From: Salinimonas profundi
GTDB taxonomy: Bacteria > Pseudomonadota > Gammaproteobacteria > Enterobacterales > Alteromonadaceae
NCBI RefSeq assembly: GCF_014750655.1
Contig: NZ_JABBXD010000002.1
Location: forward strand, 359,636 to 423,635
Length of the DNA stretch: 64,000 bases
Direction: 5' to 3'
Shown here: positions 28,780 to 38,047 of the stretch, piece after piece
How the letters are laid out: every line of letters starts with the position of its first letter
Position numbering within the stretch: position 1 is the stretch's first letter
The notes under the pieces: model-generated
What the model was told of the DNA's origin: nothing
Seen by the model: only the letters and a program-made list of their open reading frames with translations
Database searches by the model: none
Program-made: the position numbers and the translations under genes

Positions 28780-29535
28780 TTAATCCTGACTGCCTAAGCC
28801 ATTGTTTAGCATTAATATTAGCTGGTTTACATCAACTAACGCACACATTCTTTCTTTTACCATTCCTGCCAGCCACGGACGCTTGGAGTTAGATTCGCGC
28901 CACTTCACCTCATCTTTTGATAAGGTCACTGTATTAACCAGTTTATCGCTGGCCAGGCCCCAGGGGCTGTCACCCAGCATGATTAGATACTGATAGTTTA
29001 GTGTCTCTGACAGATTCTGATCATATTTTTCCGGCATGACCCACATCGCGGTGTCTACCACATTAATTTTTTGTTCCCGGTGCAGCATCACCCCTTTAAA
29101 CCAGGCGGGCTTGCCAAACAGCGGACCGACTTTGTCCAGGTTGTGAATACCACCAAGGGTAATCAATGGTACCGCCAGCGTCAGGCCAGCGACCTCAAAA
29201 AACAGTGCCTGAAAAGATGCTTCCAGCTGATCCTTCAACGCCATCGCCGAGGTTGCCGGATCGCTTACTATCTGCAGCTCTGCTGGCTCATCTTCTGGTG
29301 TCGGCTCAATCACGGGCGCCGCGACATCGGCCACGTCCTCATCATCCGCAAGGGCTTCCACCACCACTTGCTCTTGCTGCGAGCCAGAGACGTCATTAGA
29401 AAGTTGTTCTGACGCCCTTTCTAACAGTCGTGCTGCTGTCTGACTAACAGGATCAACAGGCGCAGGCTCTTTAAGCAGACTATCCAGATAGTCCTGCATC
29501 ACCTCATCCTGTGAAACTGTGCTATTTTCAGCCAT
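28780..29535 (-). CDS. parP: CheW-like array-positioning protein ParP
   Basis: A 251-aa protein with an acidic, Pro/Glu-rich N-terminal half (about residues 12-100) and a C-terminal CheW-like domain (FFEVAGLTLAVPLITLGGIH, PLFGKPAWFKGVMLHREQK, MVKERMCALVDVNQLI). In Vibrio the equivalent ParP links the ParA-like ParC to CheA, and its AIF domain holds the chemosensory array at the old pole. The gene overlaps parC by 8 bp and precedes cheW, the same order as in Vibrio. The name is by context and domain layout. Confidence 0.82.
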   Translation of the reverse strand: MAENSTVSQDEVMQDYLDSLLKEPAPVDPVSQTAARLLERASEQLSNDVSGSQQEQVVVEALADDEDVADVAAPVIEPTPEDEPAELQIVSDPATSAMALKDQLEASFQALFFEVAGLTLAVPLITLGGIHNLDKVGPLFGKPAWFKGVMLHREQKINVVDTAMWVMPEKYDQNLSETLNYQYLIMLGDSPWGLASDKLVNTVTLSKDEVKWRESNSKRPWLAGMVKERMCALVDVNQLILMLNNGLGSQD

Positions 29536-30307
29536 GAGTGTTACTCACCGAAAGTCTTTCCAGTAATTGTTGATAGGCATGCACTCCCCGGGTTTTCGGG
29601 AAGGCAACGGATGCAGGAAGTTGCGCCAGACTGGCATCGCGAAAGCGCGTGTCTACCGGGATCATTCCCTTCCATACATCCTGTTTGTAATCTGTCATCA
29701 ACTGCGCCTGCGCTTTAATCGCTGCATTGGTCCGCCGGTCAAACATCGTCGGAACAATCAGAGTATCGAACTGCTTGTCCAGTGAGCGGCCCATGATTTT
29801 CAGTGTTTTCATCATTCTGTCCAGCCCCTTCAGGGCCAGAAATTCTGTTTGTACCGGCACCAGCACTTTGTCACAGGCTGCCAGTGCATTCACCATCAAC
29901 ACACCCAATACAGGCGGGCAGTCGATAAGCGCATAATCGAACTTCTGACTGACTGTCGCCAACGCTTTTTTAAGAATCAGCCCCATGCCCGGTTCACTGC
30001 CCATCTGTCGGTCCAGCGTGGCCAGTGCCATCGTGGCGGGTAATACGTACAAACCATCAACCTTGGTCGGACTCAGGCAGTTAAGCACTGTATCGGCATC
30101 AATCGTGGCTTTATTAACAAAAATATCGTAAACCGAACTGGTAAGGGTGTCGGCATCCACACCGAAATAATAACTAAGCGATGCATGAGGATCGGTATCA
30201 ATCAGTAAAACCTGTTTGCCTTGCTGTGCCAGCAGGCCACCCAGTGTCACTGTGGTGGTGGTCTTGCCCACACCACCTTTCTGATTGGCAATCGTCCAGG
30301 TTCTCAC
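29528..30307 (-). CDS. parC: ParA-family ATPase ParC
   Basis: A 259-aa Walker-type ATPase of the MinD/ParA class. It has the deviant Walker A KGGVGKTTTTVTLGGLLAQQ near residues 9-28, switch I TDPHASLSYYFG and switch II LIDCPPVLGVLM. ParA-like ATPases of this cluster (ParC in Vibrio) carry chemotaxis arrays to the cell pole. It lies 8 nt after cheB and overlaps parP. It should not be confused with topoisomerase IV ParC. A plasmid partitioning role is excluded by context. Confidence 0.85.
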   Translation of the reverse strand: MRTWTIANQKGGVGKTTTTVTLGGLLAQQGKQVLLIDTDPHASLSYYFGVDADTLTSSVYDIFVNKATIDADTVLNCLSPTKVDGLYVLPATMALATLDRQMGSEPGMGLILKKALATVSQKFDYALIDCPPVLGVLMVNALAACDKVLVPVQTEFLALKGLDRMMKTLKIMGRSLDKQFDTLIVPTMFDRRTNAAIKAQAQLMTDYKQDVWKGMIPVDTRFRDASLAQLPASVAFPKTRGVHAYQQLLERLSVSNTHG

Positions 30308-30315
30308 ACCTTCCC

Positions 30316-31458
30316 CTATGCTACCGGCATCATTTCACTGAGAATACACGCAGCCATATCATCAATACTGATACTTTTTTCAGCGATATTCGCTTTTGCT
30401 ACAGCCTGCGGCATGCCGTATACCACGCATGATGCCTGATCCTGTGCCCAGATGCTGGCGCCACGTTGTTTCAGTGTGGCGCAACCTTCTTTGCCATCCG
30501 CTCCCATGCCGGTCAGAATAACGCCCATCACATCGCCCCCAAAAGCCTGAGCGACACTTTCAAAGGTAAAATCGACACTGGGCTTGTACGTCAACGCACT
30601 ATCATCAGACTCTGTCACCTGAATGAAGGTGCCTGACTGACGCTTTTGCACAGTCATCTGTTTGCCGCCAGGCGCCAGATACGCACATCCTGGCTTTAAT
30701 ATATCGCCAGAACAGGCCTCTTTGACGTTAATCGCGCACTGGTTATCAAGACGCTGGGCAAACGCGGCGGTGAATGTCCCGGGCATATGCTGCACAAGCA
30801 AAATCGGGTAAGGAAAATCTTTTGGTAACGGCGTCAGCAGTTTTTGCAACGCAACTGGTCCGCCGGTAGATGCGCCCACCGCCAGACACTGATAACTTTT
30901 GCCCGAGCGTGTAACAGAAGACACGGAGGGAATAACGGCGGCATCTTTCTGGCCGGTTAACACGGATGATGAGCGTAAAAAGGTCGATTTGGGCGCATTA
31001 CGGGGCATGGCAGGCATACCCGCGGCGCTGTTACTCATCACAGGTCGGCGCATGCCGGTTCCACGACGGGCCAGAAGCCTGACTTTCGTGCGTAACACGC
31101 CAGCTGCCTGTTGGCGCTCTGAGGCAATATCCTCAAACTTTTTGGGTAAGAAGTCTAACGCCCCGGCTTCTAGTGCATCCAAGGTCGCCTGCGCGCCCTG
31201 ATGTGTCAGTGATGAAAACATCAAAATAGGAACCGGACGCTGATTCATGATTACTTTCACGGCGCTGATGCCATCCATGACCGGCATCTCGACATCCATA
31301 GTAACAACGTCTACTGACAGGCGCCCCAGCATATCGACAGCTTCCTGACCGTTTCTGGCTTCACCGACCACTTCCAGCTCGCGGTCTGCGTTTAAAATGT
31401 CTCGAACACGACGGCGGTAGAATGTTGAATCATCCACCACCAGAACTTTGAAAGCCAT
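30316..31458 (-). CDS. cheB: Chemotaxis protein-glutamate methylesterase CheB
   Basis: A 380-aa enzyme with an N-terminal receiver ([18 protein letters not shown], phospho-acceptor in [13 protein letters not shown]) and a C-terminal methylesterase domain that removes methyl groups from chemoreceptors and deamidates glutamine. The active-site residues appear in [12 protein letters not shown] (Ser), [11 protein letters not shown] (His) and [15 protein letters not shown] (Asp). A linker of ~70 residues separates the domains. Phosphorylation by CheA activates it for adaptation. It lies between cheA and parC. Confidence 0.96.
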   Translation of the reverse strand: MAFKVLVVDDSTFYRRRVRDILNADRELEVVGEARNGQEAVDMLGRLSVDVVTMDVEMPVMDGISAVKVIMNQRPVPILMFSSLTHQGAQATLDALEAGALDFLPKKFEDIASERQQAAGVLRTKVRLLARRGTGMRRPVMSNSAAGMPAMPRNAPKSTFLRSSSVLTGQKDAAVIPSVSSVTRSGKSYQCLAVGASTGGPVALQKLLTPLPKDFPYPILLVQHMPGTFTAAFAQRLDNQCAINVKEACSGDILKPGCAYLAPGGKQMTVQKRQSGTFIQVTESDDSALTYKPSVDFTFESVAQAFGGDVMGVILTGMGADGKEGCATLKQRGASIWAQDQASCVVYGMPQAVAKANIAEKSISIDDMAACILSEMMPVA

Positions 31459-31492
31459 GAAATACTTAAACCCCTGGAAAAGATTTTGTCAG

Positions 31493-33763
31493 TCAGCTTC
31501 TACGCGCATAACGTTTAAGCAAGCCGGGAATATCCAGAATCAATGCAATGCCACCGTCCGAGGTAATGGTCGCGCCAGCCATACCGGGCGTGCCCTGTAG
31601 CAGTGCATCCAATGGCTTGATAACGACTTCTTCCTGACCGATAAGTGCATCGACCACAAAGCCAACCTGCTGGGTGCCTATCTGCACTACCACAACATGC
31701 CCTTTTTCACGGTTGACCGCTTTGCCACCACGAATCAGCCAGTCGCCCAAAAAGAACAGCGGAATGGCTTTCGAGCGAACAATCATGGTTAACTGCCCGT
31801 CGACGGTATTGGTTTTCTTGATATCCATATTGATAATTTCACTGACCGCACCCAATGGCAGCGCAAAGGTTTGCTTGCCAACGATAATCATCAGGGTAGG
31901 CAGTATCGCCAGTGTCAGCGGTACCTTTATATCAAGCCGGGTGCCTTTACCCAACTGTGAATCAATATTGATGGTGCCATTGAGCTGGGTGATTTTGGTC
32001 TTCACCACGTCCATGCCAACACCGCGTCCGGATATATCACTGATTTCTGTTTTGGTTGAGAAACCCGGGGCGAAAATCAGGTTGAACGCCTCGACATCTG
32101 ACATACGGGCTGCAGCGTCTGCATCCAGTACGCCACGGTTGATAGCGATATCCTTGAGCTTTTCCGGGTCCATTCCCTTACCATCATCTTCGATGGTCAA
32201 CAAAATGTGATCGCCTTCCTGAGACGCTGACAGCCGCACCGTCCCCATTCGGGCTTTACCGTTTTCCTGACGTTCATCCGGCATTTCAATACCATGATCG
32301 ACAGAGTTGCGAACCAGGTGAACCAGCGGGTCGGCCAGTGCTTCAACCAGATTCTTATCCAGATCGGTATCTTCGCCCTCAAGTTCCAGCGTGATTTCTT
32401 TTTTCAGGCTACGCGCCAAATCACGAACAACCCGAGGAAAACGTCCGAATACTTTCTTAATAGGCTGCATGCGGGTTTTCATCACCGCGCCTTGCAGATC
32501 ACCGGTGACCACATCCAGGTTTGCGATAGCTTTAGACATAGCCTCATCGCTGGTATTAATGCCCAGGCTCAGCAAACGGTTACGTACCAGAACCAGCTCA
32601 CCAACCATGTTCATAATCTGGTCAAGTCGCTTCGTATCGACCCGGACCGTTGTTTCTGCTGGCGGAGGTGATGCAGCGGGCTTTTTGTCATCCTTTTTAG
32701 GCACGGGCGCAGCCGCAGCCTTTTGCGCAGGTTCAGCGGTATCCTTTTGTGGTTGGGCAGCCTGTTGTTGCTGACGCGCCTGGCTAACTGCCTGGGTCGC
32801 TTCAACATCAACTTTAACGTGGGGTTTATCCGAACTGCTTGTTGCTGACGCAGCGGGCTGCTCATCTTTTACAGAAGGCCCCTGCCCCTTACCGTGTAAC
32901 TGATCTAACAGCGCTTCAAACTCATCATCGGTGATCTCGTCATCGCCACCGGATGCATTGCTCGTTGTACTGGCAGGTTGGGTATCTTTTTCGTCAGCTT
33001 TCGTCGCGCTGAACTGGCCTTTACCATGAAGCTCGTCCAGCAACGCTTCAAACTCATCATCGGTAATATCATCACCACCTGCAGGCGCGGCGGTTTCTGC
33101 TACCGGTTTGTTTTCGGTACTGGCGGTAGCATTTTCCGGTGTTGCAGGTCGACCAGGCGCACCGCCACCATGCAGCTCATCCAGTAACTTTTCAAATTCG
33201 TCTTCAGTAATTTCATCGATGCTACCGTCACCACTGCCAGATGACATGGCACCCACTTCTGGTGCCTGAGGCGTTTCTTCGACAATTAACTGTGGCTCAT
33301 CATCCATATTTGCCTGCGCATTAGGCTGATGGCCTGCGGTGATACCCTCACCGAATATATTTTCATCCGGCGATTCAGGGTGACTAAGTTTATGCAGTAC
33401 ATCCACCAGCACAGGATCGGCCGGCTCCAGGGGTTCGCGGGCTTTGACTTTTTCGAACATCGCAACCACGACATCGGTGGCTTGCAAAATGACATCCATC
33501 AACTCTGGGGTTAATGTCCGCTGTCCGTTTCGCATGACGTCGAAGACATTCTCAGCGCCATGACAAATCTCGACAAGTTCAGTGAGCGACAAAAAGCCGG
33601 CACCACCTTTAACTGTATGATAACCGCGGAATATCGCATTCAGTAAGTCGCCATCCTCAGGGTGGTTTTCCAAATCAACCAACTGTTCCTGAAGCTGTTC
33701 GAGAATTTCTCCGGCTTCTACAAGAAAATCCTGTAAAATATCTTCGTCAAGATCAAATGACAT
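31493..33763 (-). CDS. cheA: Chemotaxis histidine kinase CheA with triple linker motif
   Basis: A 756-aa kinase that passes phosphate to CheY and CheB. P1/Hpt with His49 in GYHTVKGGAGFLSL; the P3-P4 dimer and ATP domain has NMVGELVLVRNRL, VHLVRNSVDHGIE and the G boxes DISGRGVGMDVVK; a CheW-like P5 domain ends at IPGLLKRYA. The ~220-residue linker between P1 and P3 contains three copies of a motif close to DDEFEALLDELHG (about residues 184-200, 232-250, 276-294), separated by low-complexity Ala/Pro/Gln stretches. Linker motifs may bind CheY/CheB or ParP. Positioned between cheZ and cheB. Confidence 0.96.
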   Translation of the reverse strand: MSFDLDEDILQDFLVEAGEILEQLQEQLVDLENHPEDGDLLNAIFRGYHTVKGGAGFLSLTELVEICHGAENVFDVMRNGQRTLTPELMDVILQATDVVVAMFEKVKAREPLEPADPVLVDVLHKLSHPESPDENIFGEGITAGHQPNAQANMDDEPQLIVEETPQAPEVGAMSSGSGDGSIDEITEDEFEKLLDELHGGGAPGRPATPENATASTENKPVAETAAPAGGDDITDDEFEALLDELHGKGQFSATKADEKDTQPASTTSNASGGDDEITDDEFEALLDQLHGKGQGPSVKDEQPAASATSSSDKPHVKVDVEATQAVSQARQQQQAAQPQKDTAEPAQKAAAAPVPKKDDKKPAASPPPAETTVRVDTKRLDQIMNMVGELVLVRNRLLSLGINTSDEAMSKAIANLDVVTGDLQGAVMKTRMQPIKKVFGRFPRVVRDLARSLKKEITLELEGEDTDLDKNLVEALADPLVHLVRNSVDHGIEMPDERQENGKARMGTVRLSASQEGDHILLTIEDDGKGMDPEKLKDIAINRGVLDADAAARMSDVEAFNLIFAPGFSTKTEISDISGRGVGMDVVKTKITQLNGTINIDSQLGKGTRLDIKVPLTLAILPTLMIIVGKQTFALPLGAVSEIINMDIKKTNTVDGQLTMIVRSKAIPLFFLGDWLIRGGKAVNREKGHVVVVQIGTQQVGFVVDALIGQEEVVIKPLDALLQGTPGMAGATITSDGGIALILDIPGLLKRYARRS

Positions 33764-33776
33764 CAGCCCGCACTCC

Positions 33777-34526
33777 TTAAAAACCTAAGCTAGACAAAAG
33801 GTCATCAACATCGTCCTGACCTTTTACAACGTCGTCGCGTTCCTCGGCATTCATAATGGGCCCTTCAGCGTCGACTTTGCCACTTTCTTTCTTCTGCGTC
33901 TGTGGAGCTGGTGTGTCACCGTCCGGTTCACCGAACATGGTAAGCATATTAACCAGACTATCTTCGACTTCTTTAACCAGTTCTATCACCCGGCGAATGA
34001 CCTGTCCGGTCAAATCCTGATAGCCCTGCGCCATAAGTACTTCAGTCAGCAACGCCGTTAACCGGTCTGATTCTGAAGAGGCATCATTAAGTAATTTGTC
34101 CAGGTCACCGCACAACGCTTTAAATTCACCCAGCTCAATCTGTCGGGTCATGAGCTTTTTCCATTCAGGCATGATGGTATCAATGCGCTGAGATAGTGAT
34201 TCTGCAATAGGCATACTTGCCTCAACAGCATCCATGGTGGTGTTTGCGGCTTTTTCAGTCTCCTCGATAACATAGGTCAGACGCGTTTGGGCGTCAGGGA
34301 TATCATCGTTGGCCAGACCAACTATGCGTTCGTCTAACTGAAAATTATTAAGTGCATCGTGTAACTGGCGGGTGAGTTTGCCAACTTCAGCAAATAACTC
34401 GATCGACTCTTTCATTGAAACCGCTTCAAGTAACGCGTGTGCCGAGTCGTTATCACCCTGCTCAAGATACGTTACAAGCTGACGTGCCTCTTCTAATGAA
34501 ATAGGAACATTGACATTTGTTGTCAT
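33777..34526 (-). CDS. cheZ: Protein phosphatase CheZ
   Basis: A 249-aa helical phosphatase that removes phosphate from CheY-P. The conserved central region is LMAQGYQDLTGQVIRRVIEL, with the Gln that attacks CheY-P, and the C-terminal CheY-binding helix is DDVDDLLSSLGF. The N-terminal half is a long hairpin. It lies between cheY and cheA, as in Vibrio polar clusters. Confidence 0.94.
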   Translation of the reverse strand: MTTNVNVPISLEEARQLVTYLEQGDNDSAHALLEAVSMKESIELFAEVGKLTRQLHDALNNFQLDERIVGLANDDIPDAQTRLTYVIEETEKAANTTMDAVEASMPIAESLSQRIDTIMPEWKKLMTRQIELGEFKALCGDLDKLLNDASSESDRLTALLTEVLMAQGYQDLTGQVIRRVIELVKEVEDSLVNMLTMFGEPDGDTPAPQTQKKESGKVDAEGPIMNAEERDDVVKGQDDVDDLLSSLGF

Positions 34527-34560
34527 CCAGTTTTCCTCTTAAAACCTGGGATCGCCTGGA

Positions 34561-34956
34561 TCAACCTAAACGTTCGAAAATTTTATCGAGCTTTTCTTTG
34601 AGTGTTGCTGCCGTAAAGGGCTTCACAACATAGCCGTTTACGCCGGCTTGCGCTGCTGCAACAATCTGTTCTTTTTTCGCTTCAGCCGTTACCATTAATA
34701 CAGGTAAGTGCTTTAACTTTTCGTCGGCGCGGATATTCCGCAATAAGTCAATTCCCTGCATACCGGGCATGTTCCAGTCAGTCACGACAAAATCGAAGTC
34801 GCCCTGTTGTAACATCGGCAGTGCCGTGCTTCCGTCATCGGCTTCCTGAATATTGGAAAACCCCAAGTCCTTAAGCAAATTCTTTATGATTCGTCTCATA
34901 GTAGAGAAATCATCTACCACAAGAATTTTCATATTTTTGTCCAAAATGGCCTCCAC
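34561..34956 (-). CDS. cheY: Chemotaxis response regulator CheY
   Basis: A 131-aa single-domain receiver that binds the flagellar switch protein FliM when phosphorylated. Acidic pocket DD in [16 protein letters not shown], phospho-Asp in [15 protein letters not shown], Thr in [11 protein letters not shown] and Lys in [10 protein letters not shown]. The start [13 protein letters not shown] matches the Vibrio CheY-3 form; a shorter start 8 codons in is possible. It opens the che part of the operon, 40 nt after fliA. Confidence 0.96.
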   Translation of the reverse strand: MEAILDKNMKILVVDDFSTMRRIIKNLLKDLGFSNIQEADDGSTALPMLQQGDFDFVVTDWNMPGMQGIDLLRNIRADEKLKHLPVLMVTAEAKKEQIVAAAQAGVNGYVVKPFTAATLKEKLDKIFERLG

Positions 34957-34996
34957 TGGGGACTAGTAAATTATTATTAATCGTTATTCATTGTGC

Positions 34997-35725
34997 TTAG
35001 TTATCGGCACGCCACGATTGCATTTTAGCTTTTAATTTTAACATGGCCTGACTGTGAATCTGGCTGACCCTGGATTCACTGACATCGAGCACGTCACCAA
35101 TTTCGCGCAAATTCAACTCTTCATCATAGTATAATGACAACACAATTGCTTCACGCTCAGGCAATGTGGTGATTGCCTGTGCAAGGGCCTTTTGAAACGC
35201 CCCCTGCATTAAATCTTCCAAGGGCAAATCATTGCCCTGATTGGTTGGCGCCGTAATAACGTCTTCGGACACCCCTAAATCTTCGATACCTACCAGTTTG
35301 CCTGCATTTACTTCATTGAGCATCTGATGATAGGTATCAATATCGACATTCAGTTTCGCTGCAATTTCAGTGTCTCTGGCATCACGACCGGTCTCACGCT
35401 CAACCTCGTTAATGGCATCGGTGATGGCCCTGCCATTTTTATGCACAGAACGCGGTGTCCAGTCGCCCTTACGGATCTCATCAAGCATGGCGCCGCGAAT
35501 GCGAATACCTGCGAAGGTTTCAAAGCTGGCGCCTTTGGAACCGTCAAAATTTCTTGCGGCTTCCAGCAAACCAATCATCCCGGCCTGAATCAAATCGTCT
35601 ACCAGCACGCTGGCTGGCAATCGTGCCATCAGGTGATGGGCAATTCGTTTGACCAATGACGCATGCCTTTCGACAAGCTGGGATTTATCGATTTGCTGTG
35701 AGTAAGCAGCCGCTTTGCTATTCAA
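34997..35725 (-). CDS. fliA: Flagellar sigma factor FliA (sigma-28)
   Basis: A 242-aa alternative sigma factor for late flagellar and chemotaxis genes, held back by anti-sigma FlgM until the hook is complete. Region 2 (LVKRIAHHLMARLPASVLVD, DLIQAGMIGLLEAARNFD), region 3 and region 4 (LPEREAIVLSLYYDEELNLR, with the DVSESRVSQIHSQAM helix-turn-helix) are all present. It overlaps flhG by 4 bp, so the two are translationally coupled. Confidence 0.96.
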   Translation of the reverse strand: MNSKAAAYSQQIDKSQLVERHASLVKRIAHHLMARLPASVLVDDLIQAGMIGLLEAARNFDGSKGASFETFAGIRIRGAMLDEIRKGDWTPRSVHKNGRAITDAINEVERETGRDARDTEIAAKLNVDIDTYHQMLNEVNAGKLVGIEDLGVSEDVITAPTNQGNDLPLEDLMQGAFQKALAQAITTLPEREAIVLSLYYDEELNLREIGDVLDVSESRVSQIHSQAMLKLKAKMQSWRADN

Positions 35726-36588
35726 CGTGGCGTTCCCGTAGCTTTTTGTGAGATTAACTGTTCAATGAAAAATTCCAGGTGTCCGCCCGGTTGATTGGGC
35801 ACCGGCCAGTTAGCTGCATTGCTTGCCAGTCGAGAGATGGCAATCGCAGCCGGCGATCCTGGAAATGCATCCACAATTGCAGTTTGTTTTCGTACTGCGC
35901 GACGAATATTTTCATCAAATGGAATGGTTGCGACTAACTCTAGTGCAACATCCAAAAAACGACCAGTAACTTTAGACAACTTACTGAAAAGTTCCTGCCC
36001 TTCTCTGGCGTCTCTGACCATATTAGCCACAATTTTAAACCGGAACACACCATGCTCGCGGTTCAGAATCTTTATCAGCGCATAAGCATCGGTCAGTGAG
36101 GTAGGCTCATCACAGACCACCACCATGATATCCTGCGATGCTTTGGAGAAACTCAGCACCATGTCAGAAATACCGGCTGCGGTGTCAACAATCAGAACAT
36201 CAATTTGCGAACGCAACTCACTGAATGCTCGGATAAGTCCGGCATGCTCGGTGGGCGTCAGCTCTGTCATCGACTGCGTGCCAGACGTTGCCGGCGCGAT
36301 TTTGATACCGTGCGGACCGGTGACTAATACCTCATCCAGAGTGCATTCACCCGATAACACGTGCGCCAGATTTTTCTCTACACGCAAGCCGAGCATAACA
36401 TCCACATTCGCCAGTCCCAGGTCAGCATCAAGCACCATTACGCGCTTGCCTTGCTTAGCCATAGAGATGGCAGTGTTCAGGGTTATATTGGTTTTACCCA
36501 CCCCGCCTTTACCGCCGGTAACGGCGATAACTTTGATTAATCGTGACTGATTCATCTTTCGTAAGCTACTCGCTTGATCTTCAATCAT
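35722..36588 (-). CDS. flhG: Flagellar number regulator FlhG (FleN)
   Basis: A 288-aa MinD-type ATPase that limits polar flagellar number by antagonising FlrA/FleQ and FlhF. Walker A VTGGKGGVGKTNITLNTAIS, switch I DADLGLANVDVMLGL and switch II VDTAAGISDMVLSF. An N-terminal extension of ~18 residues (MIEDQASSLRKMNQSRLIK) contains the FlhF-stimulating segment type. It overlaps both flhF and fliA by 4 bp. Confidence 0.94.
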   Translation of the reverse strand: MIEDQASSLRKMNQSRLIKVIAVTGGKGGVGKTNITLNTAISMAKQGKRVMVLDADLGLANVDVMLGLRVEKNLAHVLSGECTLDEVLVTGPHGIKIAPATSGTQSMTELTPTEHAGLIRAFSELRSQIDVLIVDTAAGISDMVLSFSKASQDIMVVVCDEPTSLTDAYALIKILNREHGVFRFKIVANMVRDAREGQELFSKLSKVTGRFLDVALELVATIPFDENIRRAVRKQTAIVDAFPGSPAAIAISRLASNAANWPVPNQPGGHLEFFIEQLISQKATGTPR

Positions 36589-38018
36589 ACTGCCCGTGCT
36601 GCATTTCCAAGGTGATTGCCGTTAGTATGATTCAAACCGTACTTTTTATAAAGCTTTGCAGCGGCCGATACCAGAGATTTTGCATCCGCTACTTTAATAT
36701 CTTCAGGGACTTGCTGGCCATCGGTCACATAACTGACCGGTAGCGCATGTTCGATCGCCACGCTGAGCACCTCTCCCAGGCTGTAACATTCGTCCAGCTT
36801 TGTGAAAATACAGCCATCCAGTTTCACGCCGTCAAACGCGTTGATTATACGTTGTAACGCCGGGTATTGCGTATTCGCCTGTGCAACCAGGTACTTTCTG
36901 ACCGGTTGCATCTGACCATTATCAAATTTCGATAGCTGTTTAATCAAACGACTATCGCGCTGACTGAATCCGGCGGTATCAATAAGCACCATACGCTTAT
37001 GGCGTAGCTGAAACAACAGCTCTGCCAACTCTTCACTGGACTGAGCTTTTCGCACAGTACAACCGATTATTTTGCCGTAGGTGGCTAGCTGCTCGTAGGC
37101 TGCAATCCGGTACGTATCAATGGTAATCATTGCCACTTCATCAGCGCCGTATTTTTGCGCGTAGCGTGCTGCCAGTTTCGCCACGGTAGTGGTTTTACCT
37201 GTACCGGTAGGACCGACCAGCGCAACCACACCGGTTTGTTGCAGAATATCATTACCCGATACATGAAGACGATTAGCCAAAAGGTTGAGTAAATACACCC
37301 AGGCCTCACGTTCGTTATATTCTTTAGGCGTATAGTTGACCAGCTGCTCTGCCAGAGAGTAGCTCAGGCCCATACCTTCCAGACAGCGGGTCAGGTAGCT
37401 GTGGGTGGGACTTTGACGTTGCTGTTTGTCATTCATCAGACCGGCAACCTGAAACTGCAGTACATTTCGCAGCGACGCCAGCTCTTCCTTAATCGCGTCA
37501 AGATCGCTTTGGCCGGACGTCGTGTCTGTCGCTGACTGACCGGTAAACTGGGTCGTAGTATCGCTGTGTGCTACCGGACGTTCTAAATCCAGTTCATGGT
37601 CATCTTCGAAATAATTAATATTCTGACCGCGTGAGGCAGGCTGCTCTGTGCGTGCACTGGGTGCTGGCCGTTCGGGAGCTTGTGCTGCGGCATTGATAGA
37701 TTCTGACACCGGATGCGCCGGTGCCTGACGCTGCGCTTTTTCAACTTGCTTTTCAAGCAATGCGCGCAAGCTGTCAGGACCATCATCACCGATGATTTCG
37801 CTCAGGCTGGGCACGGCTTTACCTGCTGCTTGTTTTTGTTGAGCTGCCGGACGCTTCGCCTGCAGATTCACTTCCGGCTCTTTGTCATAGGCTGCAACCA
37901 GCTCGATACCATCAGCAACCTTGCGGTTTGACATGATCACCGCATCACTGCCCAGTTCAGCTTTCACTGCATTCATCGCTTCGCGCATGTCTTTGCCAAA
38001 AAAACGTCTGATTTTCAT
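36585..38018 (-). CDS. flhF: Flagellar placement GTPase FlhF
   Basis: A 477-aa SRP-type GTPase that marks the pole for flagellar assembly. It has the B domain at the N-terminus (KIRRFFGKDMREAMNAVKAE), a long Pro/Ala/Gln-rich linker (~70-190), the N domain, and the G domain with GPTGTGKTTTVAKLA (P-loop), VLIDTAGFSQRDSRL and TKLDECYSLGEVLSV. It sits between flhA and flhG, as in Vibrio and Pseudomonas, and its activity is limited by FlhG. Confidence 0.95.
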   Translation of the reverse strand: MKIRRFFGKDMREAMNAVKAELGSDAVIMSNRKVADGIELVAAYDKEPEVNLQAKRPAAQQKQAAGKAVPSLSEIIGDDGPDSLRALLEKQVEKAQRQAPAHPVSESINAAAQAPERPAPSARTEQPASRGQNINYFEDDHELDLERPVAHSDTTTQFTGQSATDTTSGQSDLDAIKEELASLRNVLQFQVAGLMNDKQQRQSPTHSYLTRCLEGMGLSYSLAEQLVNYTPKEYNEREAWVYLLNLLANRLHVSGNDILQQTGVVALVGPTGTGKTTTVAKLAARYAQKYGADEVAMITIDTYRIAAYEQLATYGKIIGCTVRKAQSSEELAELLFQLRHKRMVLIDTAGFSQRDSRLIKQLSKFDNGQMQPVRKYLVAQANTQYPALQRIINAFDGVKLDGCIFTKLDECYSLGEVLSVAIEHALPVSYVTDGQQVPEDIKVADAKSLVSAAAKLYKKYGLNHTNGNHLGNAARAV

Positions 38019-38047
38019 TGCAACCTCTTTACAACCCGTGCGTCAGA

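Noticed and set aside
28780..30307. ParA-like ATPase and partner as a plasmid partition system
   Set aside because: The partner is a CheW-like protein, and the genes sit in the che operon in the Vibrio parC-parP order; no centromere-like repeats are present.
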